Origin: Corynebacterium lizhenjunii
GTDB lineage: Bacteria > Actinomycetota > Actinomycetes > Mycobacteriales > Mycobacteriaceae
Assembly: GCF_011038655.2 (NCBI RefSeq)
Contig: NZ_CP064954.1
Coordinates: 2,294,001-2,358,000, forward strand
Reading direction: 5' to 3'
Length of the DNA stretch: 64,000 nt
A model generated the notes under the pieces. That model searched no databases, was not told the origin of the DNA, and was given only the letters and a program-made list of their open reading frames with translations. How positions within the stretch are numbered: the stretch's first letter is position 1; the number at the start of each line of letters is the position of its first letter. The position numbers and the translations under genes are program-made. This document shows positions 8,595 to 17,700 of the stretch, piece after piece.

Positions 8595-8653
8595 ATAAGG
8601 GGTCAGTTAACGGACTGTGCCGGAGCGCTATCCCCTAACTGTGACCAATAACC

Positions 8654-11600
8654 TTAGTTCTTGGTCTTGGAAGACCCTGCGGAGGAGCTGTTGCCCGGGG
8701 TGCAGGAGTCAATCAGCCATGCCAGGGCGAGCACACCAGCGGCCACCAGGGCAACGCTGCCGGCTACGCGGCCAGCATCCTGGCCGAACTTGCCCAGCTG
8801 AGCGTTGATGCCGTTGAGCGGGCTAGCAACGTCGGCATTGAAGATGCCCAGCTGACGCTGCAGCTGAACGTTAGCCTGTGCAAGTTGGTCGTTGACACGA
8901 GCAATCTGAGCACCCAGGCTGTCCTGCAGCGGCTGCAGACCCGGAATGTTTACCTGGCCAGCCAGGCCAACCGGAATCAGGAACAGCAGCGGCAGACCAA
9001 CAGCCAGACCAGCTGGCACGCAGCGGGCCAGGTCAACCTTGGCACCGGTGTTAGAGCTGTTGAAGCTGTTGTTGGAGGAACCACCATTGTTGATGATGGA
9101 GGAGCCACCAGCGTTGGAGGAACCGTTAGCCTTCTTCTCCACGGTGACAGTGGTCTTGACCTCGTCCTTGGAGCCGTCCGGGTAGGTCACCACAACGGTG
9201 ACATCCTTCTTACCAGGCGTGGTGGTATCCACAGGATCCTTGTACTCAATCTTGGTACCTTCAGGCAGGTCACCGATGTTCTCGATGTTGCCCTTCGGAT
9301 CCGGGGTACCGCCGACCTCAACCTTTTGGTCCTTGCCCTTCGGGTCGTACTTGTCAGCATCGGACTTGTCGGAACCGTTGTCGTCGCGGCCCTTCTCGTG
9401 GCCGGTGACAGGAACCTCAACCTCAACCTTGCCACCCGGCAGATCCGGATCCGTGATGGTCACGGTAATCGGACCATCAACATCGGTACCCGGGGTGACA
9501 ACGACGTGACCGTTCTCGTCAATCTCAACCGGAACGTCCTTGCCGTCCTCATCCTTAGCAGAGACCTTGGTGTCATCATCCTTGTTGGTGACAACAATAC
9601 CGGTGTCCTGCTTCTGGTCGGTCGGATTAACAGGCTTGACATTGTCAGTGTTGACGGAGGTCGGGTTCTTCTCAGAACCATTGTCGTCGCGGCCCTTCTC
9701 GTGGCCGGTGACAGGAACCTCAACCTCAACCTTGCCACCCGGCAGATCCGGATCCGTGATGGTCACGGTAATCGGACCATCAACATCGGTACCCGGGGTG
9801 ACAACGACGTGACCGTTCTCGTCAATCTCAACCGGAACGTCCTTGCCGTCCTCATCCTTAGCAGAGACCTTGGTGTCATCATCCTTGTTGGTGACAACAA
9901 TACCGGTGTCCTGCTTCTGGTCGGTCGGATTAACAGGCTTGACATTGTCAGTGTTGACGGAGGTCGGGTTCTTCTCCACGGTGATGGTGGTCGTGACCTC
10001 ATCCTTGGAGCCGTCCGGGTAGGTCACTACAACAGTGACGTCCTTCTCACCAGGCGTGGAGGTATCCACAGGATCCTTGTACTCAACCTTGGTACCTTCA
10101 GGCAGGTCACCGATGTTCTCGATGTTGTCCTTCGGATCCGGGGTCTCGCCAACCTTAACGGTCTGGTCCTTGCCCTTCGGGTCGTACTTATCGGAATCGT
10201 CCGGGGTAACGGTAACCGTGGTGTCCACGGTGTCCGTGGAGCCATCAGAGTAGGTCACCTTGACGGTCACCGGCTTCTCGCCAGGAGTAGAGGTATCCGG
10301 AGTGGTGACGTACTCGAACTTGGTGTGTTCCGGCAGATCCGAGACGTTAGAGATGTTCTTCTCCGGATCCGGAGTTTCATTCTTCTTAACGTCCTGGTTC
10401 TGGCCGGTCGGATCATTCTGGTCAGCCAGGGTCGGGTCCTCGACAACCGTTACGGTGGTCGTGACCTCATCCTTGGAGCCGTCCGGGTAGGTCACTACAA
10501 CAGTGACGTCCTTCTCACCAGGCGTGGAGGTATCCACAGGATCCTTGTACTCAACCTTGGTACCTTCAGGCAGGTCACCGATGTTCTCGATATTGCCCTT
10601 CGGATCCGGCTGATTGCCAACACTGACAGTCTGGTCCTTGCCCTTCGGATCAATCTGGTCAGCCCAAGACGTAACCGGAACCTCAACCTCAACCTTGCCA
10701 CCCGGCAGATCAGGATCCGAGATGGTCACGGTAATCAGGCCCTCAGTATCCTTACCAGGCTTGACGATGACCTTACCGTCCTCATCAATCCGGGCAGGAA
10801 CATCCTTGCCATTCTTATCCTTGGCAGTCACCTCGGTCTTATCGTCATTGTTCGTGACGACAATACCCGTATCCTGATCCTCACCATTCGGCTTCACAGG
10901 ATTCACATTCTCGGAGTTAACCTCGGTTGGGTTCTTCTCAACCTTCAGCTTCGCCTCGACCTCGTCCTTGGAGCCGTCTGGGTAGGTCACCACAACGGTG
11001 ACGTTCTGCTCACCAGGCTTAGAGGTATCCGGGGTTCCGCCCTTGTACTCAACCTTCGTACCCTCAGGCAGATTCAGATCATCGAAGTTCTCGATGTTCT
11101 TCTTCGGATCCGGAGTCTGGCCAACCTTGACAGTCTGATCCTGACCCTTCGGGTCATTCTTGTCAGCATCGGTCTTGTCGGAGTCGTTGTCGTCGCGGCC
11201 CTTCTCATGGCCGGTGACAGGAATCTCAAACTCAACCGAGCCACCAGGCAGGTCAGAGTCCTTGATGACCAGAGTGATCGGACCATCAACGTTTTCGCCC
11301 GGGGTGACGGAGATCTTTCCGGTCTCCTTGTCAACCGTTACCGGGACGGTGTTGCCGTCCTCATCGGTAGCGGTGTACTCAGTCGAAGGATCCGGGTTGT
11401 GAACGACGATACCGGTGTCCTGAGAATCGTTGGTCGGCTCAACAGGCTTAGGCTCGCCGCTCACGGTAGTTGGGGTGTCGGACGGATCCTTCGGATCGTG
11501 GCCGGACTTCTTCTCGTCCTCGTCGTTGACGCCGTCGTTGTCGTCGTCCTCGTCGAGAACATCCGGGATGCCATCGCCGTCGGTGTCGAGGTAGAAGACG

Positions 11601-14293
11601 GCGGTTGCTTCGTCATCCTCAGCGCCATCGTTGTAGGACACGACGACAGGGATCTCGACGATCTCCTCGCGAGCGCCATCCTTACCAGCAGGAGCAACGG
11701 TCACGGAGACCTTGCCGGTCTTCTCATCGACTGTGATCTCGTAGCCCTTAGGAACCTGGAAGCCTTCCTTCAGCTTGTAGGAGGCAACGCCGTCACCAGG
11801 CTTGTTCTCCTCGCCGCCTTCCTTTGGCTTGTAGACCACATCAGCGGTGGAAGTCTTGCCGGCAGGTGCCAGATAGCCCGGCTTGTCGGTGGTCTTCTCC
11901 TCGCCGCCCTGAGGGGTGTGGGTGAAGTTCTGACCTGGGTACTCAGGGTTGTAGTCAGCTGCTTCCTCGGACACAACGAAGGTTGCGTTCGCGGTACCCT
12001 TCTCACCGCCAGGCAGGGTCATCGTCACTGGAACGTTGAACGTTCCGGTGAATGGAGTTTCCTCATTAGTTACCGGATCCGTCATGGTTTCCGGAGCGAT
12101 GAAGGTAACCTCACCCGACTTCGGATCAACATTCACGGAGTAACCGAAGTCACGGACATCCTCACCGATCTTGTAACCGGAGATGTTGCCCTGACCGTCC
12201 TTAATTGGCTCAGCGCCTTCCGGCAAAGCCAGCTCAAAGGTGGTGCCTTCCGGAACCTTCTCCTTCTCCACCTCAGGGGTTTCGGTGTTGTCAACGCCCT
12301 GAACCGGGGACGTTGCAGTGCCGCCGGAGGTGACATCAACAGGATCGTAAACAGGAACCTTTGCCACCTGAGCGATGAAGTCATCGCTGGCAATCGGAAC
12401 AGTAGAACGCTGGCCATTGTCGGCAATCGGGTACAGCGTTGCCGTGAACACCGTAGACTTCTCGAGGTTCTTCGGAACAGTGATGGAGCACGATGGCAGC
12501 AGGCCCTTTTCATTAGGAACAACGTGCTTACAGGTGCTCTTGTCTGGATCCAGCTTCAGCGCTTCACCAGTAGCAACATCGGTAGCGGTCCATACCACGT
12601 CGTACTTGATATCGCCTAGGGCCGGGAATCCGCCACCCAGAGTGTCAACCTTGTCGCCAGGCTTAGCGAAGTTGGAAATCGAGTCATAGTCGACCACCTG
12701 GAAGATCGGCTCGCTCAAGGTGTGAACGAAGTCCACGTCGCGCCACCATGGGAAGTCTGCTGGAGAATAAGTGGTGGCTTCATGCAGAGTGTAGTTCTGC
12801 GGCATGAAGTGGCGCCTATCGCTCAGCTCGTGATTGGTGTACAAGTTCAAGAACGCTGTTCCCACGCGACCAGACCAGAACCCACCGCGCCACGGATCAA
12901 CCAGACCTGCACCCGGGACAGGACCCAAAGTGCCATCTTCCTGAACCGGGGTGACCATCATCCATTCCCAGTTAATGTGCTTGGACTGAGCATTGGTGGA
13001 GATAGTACCCAAACCTTGATGGAATCCGCCGGACGCAGGAGAAGACGCAACGTTGCCAGCGAAGTTTTCCTGATTCGGTGACGTCTGCTTTTCCGGAACG
13101 TTACCAGCCTGGTCCCACACATGGCCGTACGTACCGTTGAACTGAACCACGTACTTGCCGTCCTGGTCCGTGGTAGTCACCACAGATTCAGCAATCCACG
13201 GGGTAGGGCCACCATTGTTTTCACGAATCTGCTGCTTGATCCACTCCTGCAGCTTCTCTTCGTACTCGCCGGTCCAACCATCACCGCGGAGTTTCTTGCC
13301 ACCAAAAGCGGTGTTCTTGTTTTCTTCGTAGTACTTCTTGATCTGTCCCACAGCGTGGTCAGTCAGGTACGACGCAACGATCTTCTGTCCGCCAATTCCC
13401 CGGTCTTCCCTCTCACGGTAGGAAAGATTGTTCTTCCAACCGTTGACTGGCTTCGGGTGGGTAGGTCCGCCGAACTCCCAGTACACGCGGCCCGACAGCT
13501 GGCCCTGCCCATCGGTACGGCGCTTGTCGTCATTATTTACCCACTGGTCAGCGGGCTTGTGAAGAACAGGCTTTTCTTCCTGCTTGTACTTGGGGAAGAG
13601 GAACTGATCAGCGCCCGTGAGCTTCTCTCCACCCCAGTCAGCACCAATGGATTCATCGAGGGCGTAGTCCTGCGGCCCTTGGATGTTGAGGTAGCCCCAG
13701 CCGTAGTTGTACTTATCCTTCAGCTCATCAGGAATCTCTACCCAGATACGAACCTTTTCGCGCCAGGTCTCCGATCCGATATCAACGTTTGCACTGAAGA
13801 TACGCTGCTTACCCGCGAAATCGCGGAAGTTTTGCATTTTAATGTGGTAGTTGCCCTGAGCATCAGAGATCGCGTAGTAGATCGGCGACGTGGCAGGCTT
13901 ACTACCACCATGACCATCCACCCACTGGGCGAAAACCTTCACACCCGGAACACGAACGTCTGGTCCAGTGTTCTTTACGTAGCTACTGGAGGAGGTGCCA
14001 TCGTTACCACGCTCACCCCAGACTGTTCCGGAGACAGTGTTGCGATCGCCTTCCTTAGCAGGCGAGTAGATAGCTTCTTTACCGTCCACAGTAGTGATAT
14101 CGCCCTGCGCCTGCGGTGATGCAGAAGCGCCGAGGTCAAGGCCGGCATCCTGCGCGGAGGCCACCGCAGCAGTCTGCGGGGAGAGCACAGGATGCACGAA
14201 CGGTGCGACCAAAGACACCGACAGTGCGGCGGCCGCGATCGTGACACCGCGGCGACGACCAACCGCCGCGGGCTTTGCAAACTTCTTAGCCAT
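8654..14293 (-). CDS. giant repeat-containing surface protein with two-helix C-terminal anchor (paralogue A)
   Basis: The 1879-residue product starts with a signal peptide (RRRGVTIAAAALSVSLVAPF, cleavage near AVASAQ). A large N-terminal adhesin-like region (to about 650) is followed by many beta-sandwich repeats: Rib/alpha-like units with DPKGKDQTV, NIGDLPEGTKVEYKD and VVVTYPDGSKDEV, alternating with units containing QDTGIVV and DPDLPGGKVEVEVPVTGHEKG. A thrombospondin type-3-like calcium segment (DTDGDGIPDVLDEDDDNDG) lies near residue 905. There is no LPxTG. The end has two membrane helices around an 80-residue helical hairpin (ARCVPAGLAVGLPLLFLIP ... VALVAAGVLALAWLIDSC), nearly identical in paralogue B. 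The role is probably adhesion or S-layer-like coating. The long plus-strand frame opposite is a shadow. Confidence 0.9.
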   Translation of the reverse strand: MAKKFAKPAAVGRRRGVTIAAAALSVSLVAPFVHPVLSPQTAAVASAQDAGLDLGASASPQAQGDITTVDGKEAIYSPAKEGDRNTVSGTVWGERGNDGTSSSSYVKNTGPDVRVPGVKVFAQWVDGHGGSKPATSPIYYAISDAQGNYHIKMQNFRDFAGKQRIFSANVDIGSETWREKVRIWVEIPDELKDKYNYGWGYLNIQGPQDYALDESIGADWGGEKLTGADQFLFPKYKQEEKPVLHKPADQWVNNDDKRRTDGQGQLSGRVYWEFGGPTHPKPVNGWKNNLSYREREDRGIGGQKIVASYLTDHAVGQIKKYYEENKNTAFGGKKLRGDGWTGEYEEKLQEWIKQQIRENNGGPTPWIAESVVTTTDQDGKYVVQFNGTYGHVWDQAGNVPEKQTSPNQENFAGNVASSPASGGFHQGLGTISTNAQSKHINWEWMMVTPVQEDGTLGPVPGAGLVDPWRGGFWSGRVGTAFLNLYTNHELSDRRHFMPQNYTLHEATTYSPADFPWWRDVDFVHTLSEPIFQVVDYDSISNFAKPGDKVDTLGGGFPALGDIKYDVVWTATDVATGEALKLDPDKSTCKHVVPNEKGLLPSCSITVPKNLEKSTVFTATLYPIADNGQRSTVPIASDDFIAQVAKVPVYDPVDVTSGGTATSPVQGVDNTETPEVEKEKVPEGTTFELALPEGAEPIKDGQGNISGYKIGEDVRDFGYSVNVDPKSGEVTFIAPETMTDPVTNEETPFTGTFNVPVTMTLPGGEKGTANATFVVSEEAADYNPEYPGQNFTHTPQGGEEKTTDKPGYLAPAGKTSTADVVYKPKEGGEENKPGDGVASYKLKEGFQVPKGYEITVDEKTGKVSVTVAPAGKDGAREEIVEIPVVVSYNDGAEDDEATAVFYLDTDGDGIPDVLDEDDDNDGVNDEDEKKSGHDPKDPSDTPTTVSGEPKPVEPTNDSQDTGIVVHNPDPSTEYTATDEDGNTVPVTVDKETGKISVTPGENVDGPITLVIKDSDLPGGSVEFEIPVTGHEKGRDDNDSDKTDADKNDPKGQDQTVKVGQTPDPKKNIENFDDLNLPEGTKVEYKGGTPDTSKPGEQNVTVVVTYPDGSKDEVEAKLKVEKNPTEVNSENVNPVKPNGEDQDTGIVVTNNDDKTEVTAKDKNGKDVPARIDEDGKVIVKPGKDTEGLITVTISDPDLPGGKVEVEVPVTSWADQIDPKGKDQTVSVGNQPDPKGNIENIGDLPEGTKVEYKDPVDTSTPGEKDVTVVVTYPDGSKDEVTTTVTVVEDPTLADQNDPTGQNQDVKKNETPDPEKNISNVSDLPEHTKFEYVTTPDTSTPGEKPVTVKVTYSDGSTDTVDTTVTVTPDDSDKYDPKGKDQTVKVGETPDPKDNIENIGDLPEGTKVEYKDPVDTSTPGEKDVTVVVTYPDGSKDEVTTTITVEKNPTSVNTDNVKPVNPTDQKQDTGIVVTNKDDDTKVSAKDEDGKDVPVEIDENGHVVVTPGTDVDGPITVTITDPDLPGGKVEVEVPVTGHEKGRDDNGSEKNPTSVNTDNVKPVNPTDQKQDTGIVVTNKDDDTKVSAKDEDGKDVPVEIDENGHVVVTPGTDVDGPITVTITDPDLPGGKVEVEVPVTGHEKGRDDNGSDKSDADKYDPKGKDQKVEVGGTPDPKGNIENIGDLPEGTKIEYKDPVDTTTPGKKDVTVVVTYPDGSKDEVKTTVTVEKKANGSSNAGGSSIINNGGSSNNSFNSSNTGAKVDLARCVPAGLAVGLPLLFLIPVGLAGQVNIPGLQPLQDSLGAQIARVNDQLAQANVQLQRQLGIFNADVASPLNGINAQLGKFGQDAGRVAGSVALVAAGVLALAWLIDSCTPGNSSSAGSSKTKN
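9378..9976 (-). repeat. 303-bp near-perfect tandem duplication in surface protein A
   Basis: Positions 9378-9673 and 9681-9976 are identical by eye (offset 303 bases, 101 codons). Each encodes a unit from NPTSVNTDNVKPVNP to VTGHEKGRDDNG. Identity at the DNA level points to a recent duplication and makes unit gain or loss by recombination likely. Confidence 0.85.
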
Positions 14294-14745
14294 ACTGAAG
14301 AAGTCCTTTCATTTCGTGAATACGGAATAGCTCGAGCCCACTGACGCGCCAACAATGCTGGAAAACAGAAGCCCGTACGCTGTGGCCGAAGCTTACACCC
14401 ACGAGTAAGAAAACTCAGAAAGCTTGGACTTAGAACTCAGGTAAACATCAGGAAAATATGGCCAGAAATTTGGCGAGATTGCAATTGCACCTTAAGCAAA
14501 CCGTTTAGTGCAAATGGTTTGCAGCAAGGTTAATCGGTATTACGGTGCACTTATTCAGCCAACCGACACCACCAAAATTATTAGCCCATGCAACTGTCAC
14601 GTGCTCGATAATGCAAAATTGTGATGCTCGACTCACTCGCCCATCTAGGGGTACCCACCCGGGGGAAGCCGAGGAAAGAAGCAAGGGTGAGGCGAGGGGG
14701 CATCGGCAAACTTTGCAAAGAGCAAACTTGGCAGAAAACACCAAA
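14294..14745. other. intergenic region between the two surface protein genes
   Basis: No gene is seen. The first part (14294-14480) holds the leader and presumably the promoter of surface protein A on the minus strand, with GAAAGGAC just upstream of its ATG. It is A+T-rich compared with the flanks. The remainder holds a dispersed-motif copy (14696) fused to AAACTTTGCAAA (14708-14719), close to the RamB consensus of C. glutamicum. Confidence 0.5.
14696..14708 (+). repeat. dispersed motif, intergenic copy
   Basis: Exact GGGGGCATCGGCA, continuing AACTTTGC, in the gap between the two surface protein genes. Confidence 0.85.
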
Positions 14746-14772
14746 AAGGCCGCGGGCAAAACCCACGACCTT
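14746..14772 (-). terminator. terminator of surface protein B
   Basis: On the minus strand AAGGTCGTGGG pairs with CCCGCGGCCTT using two G-U pairs (11 bp, 5-base loop), followed by TTTTTGG. The wobble pairs and U-tract work only in the minus direction, just after the gene stop at 14787. Confidence 0.8.
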
Positions 14773-14786
14773 CCTAGTCGGTTACC

Positions 14787-17700
14787 TTAACGAGACGAGC
14801 CGTTAGAAGAACCCGTACCCGGAGTACAAGAGTCAATCAACCAACCCAAAGCCAGCAAACCAGCAGCAACCAGAGCCACGCCGCCGACCACACGGCCAGC
14901 ATCCTGACCGAACTTGCCCAGCTGAGCATTAATGCCGTTCACCTGGTTAGCCAGAGCCGGGTTGTAGAGACCTAGCTGACGCTGCAACTGAACATTAGCC
15001 TTAGCGATCTGGTCGTTGATGCGGTTGATCTCCGTGCCAAGCTGAGCCTTCATCGGCTCCAGACCAGGCACGTTCACCTGACCAGCCAAGCCAACCGGAA
15101 TCAGCAGCAACAGCGGCAGGCCAACAGCCAGACCAGCCGGGATACAGCGGGCCAGGTCAACGTTGCCGGAGTTGGAGCTCAGACCATCCAAGATGGCGGA
15201 GCCGTTGTTGTTCGACGAAGCCCCGTTGTTGTTGGAGGAACCGTCGTTGTTCGAGGAAGCACCGTTGTTGTTCGAGGAACCGTTGCCGTTCGAGGAACCA
15301 CCGGTAGAAGGCTCTTTGATGGTTACCTTAACGGTGTCGATGACGTTGCCATCCTTATCGGTGACAGTCACAACAATCTCGTCGCCAGGCTTAGCATTCT
15401 CATTCGGAGTGACAGTGATGGTGCCGTCCTCACCGAGAGTTGCGGTGCCCGGACCCTCAACGGAGACGGTCTCCCCACCGGTCAGCTTGCCACCAGTGTT
15501 CGGGACCTTCACTTCCTTACCCGGGGTGGTGGAAGCGTCATCCCACTTGGGGTTCTCGGCGATGGTGACCGTAACGGTGTCGATGACGTTGCCATCCTTA
15601 TCGGTGACGGTCACAACAATCTCGTCGCCCGGCTTCGCGTCCTCGTTCGGGGTGACGGTAATGGTGCCGTCCTCACCCAGAGTTGCGGTGCCCGGACCCT
15701 CAACGGAGACGGTCTCCCCACCGGTCAGCTCACCACCAGTGTTCGGGACCTTCACTTCCTTACCCGGGGTGGTAGAAGCATCATCCCAAGCCGGGGACTC
15801 AGCAGCAGACGGAGCCTCATCGATGGTCACCTCGACCTTGTCGATCTCCTTGCCATCCTTGTCCTTAACGGTCACAACGATCTTGTCGCCCGGCTTAGCA
15901 TTCTCATTCGGGGTGACGGTAATGGTGCCGTCCTCACCCAGAGTTGCGGTGCCCGGACCGGAGACCTCAATGGTCTCATCGCCAGAAACTGCGCCGCCAG
16001 TGTTCGGCAGCTTGACCTCGGTGCCCGGGGTGGTGGAATCATCATCCCAAGCCGGGGACTCAGCAGCAGACGGAGCCTCATCGATGGTCACCTCGACCTT
16101 GTCGATCTCCTTGCCATCCTTGTCCTTAACGGTCACAACGATCTCGTCGCCCGGCTTTGCATCCTCGTTCGGGGTGACGGTAATGGTGCCGTCCTCACCG
16201 AGAGTTGCGGTGCCCGGACCGGAGACCTCAATGGTCTCATCGCCAGAAACTGCGCCGCCAGTGTTCGGCAGCTTGACCTCGGTGCCCGGGGTGGTGGAAT
16301 CATCATCCCAAGCCGGGGACTCAGCAGCAGACGGAGCCTCATCGATGGTCACCTCGACCTTGTCGATCTCCTTGCCATCCTTGTCCTTAACGGTCACAAC
16401 GATCTTGTCGCCCGGCTTTGCATCCTCGTTCGGGGTGACGGTAATGGTGCCGTCCTCACCCAGAGTTGCGGTGCCCGGACCGGAGACCTCAATGGTCTCA
16501 TCGCCAGAAACTGCGCCGCCAGTGTTCGGCAGCTTGACCTCGGTGCCCGGGGTGGTGGAATCATCATCCCAGTTCGGCTGCTCAGTGACGTTTACCTTAG
16601 CCGTGACCGTGTCCTCAGAACCGTCCGGATAGGTCACAACCACGGTGACGTTCTGCTCGCCCGGCTCATCAGTCTTCGGAGCCTCGAAATACTCAGCCTT
16701 GGTGCCTTCCGGAAGCTCGCCAAAGTCAACGATGTTGTCCCTGGCATCCGGGGTCTCACCGACCTTAACGGTCTGATCCTTAGGCTGCGGATCATAACGG
16801 TCAGCGTCGCTCTGGCCATCCTCTGTCAGCTTGAAGGAAGCAACAGCGTCGACCGTGCTGGTGATCTCGCGCTGCTGACCAGTGGCAGGGTCATTGATGG
16901 CCTTGCCGTTGGCATCAACAAGCTTCTCGGTGTAGGTGACCTTCAGCGGGACGTCAATGATGTCATCCTTCTTGCCCTTGGGGTTAGTCAGGGTGACAAC
17001 ACCGGTCTCCGGGTCCACGGAAGCACCCTCGGGAGCACCTTCACCTAACTCAAAGCGTGCTTCGACATTTTCCGGAAGCTCAACGGCAGTGGTGGATACC
17101 TCAATAGAACCGTCGCGCTTCTTCTCGGCCGTCTTCTGCTCGAAGGTCGGTTCCTCAGAGGAAGCGCCGTCCTTGCCGGTCTCCGTCTCAGCGTACTTCG
17201 GCTCCGGGTAGCGCTTGATGATCATGGAGTCGGAGCTGACTGCGTTATCGCCTGCATACAGAATTGCGGTGACAACATCGCCATCGTTGAGTGGGTAAGT
17301 TTCCTGATCCAGCTCTAGCGTGCAATCCTTGGCCTGGTTCAGGGACGTCAAGTTGTCGCAAGTCTTGATCGGGTTGTTCAGATCACCGTTGACAACCCAC
17401 ACAATCTTGTTCTGCAGCGGAGACAAGGTCACGCCCTCGAGCGCGATCTCTGCGGTATCACCGATGAAGGCCGGGGTGTCCGTGGTGTTGTACTTGAGGA
17501 TGTCCAAGTCAACCTGGGTGTTAGGCACCACAGCAAAGTTCTTGTTGTAGGTGTTGCCAAAGCCGCCCTTAGCAGGAGCGGTCTGCGGTGCCCAAGTGTT
17601 GTGGCTGGTGTTGCCAAAGACCGGGTTTACCCACGAGTTGTAGGAGTGGACGGTCTTACCCTCCGGATCCTGGACAAACATGTAGAAGCCGCGGTCGGTG

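Noticed and set aside
8885..12619. Open frame of 1244 codons on the plus strand opposite surface protein A
   Set aside because: Its repeats mirror the minus-strand units, it has no ribosome site or domain, and it arises from the biased codons of the surface gene.
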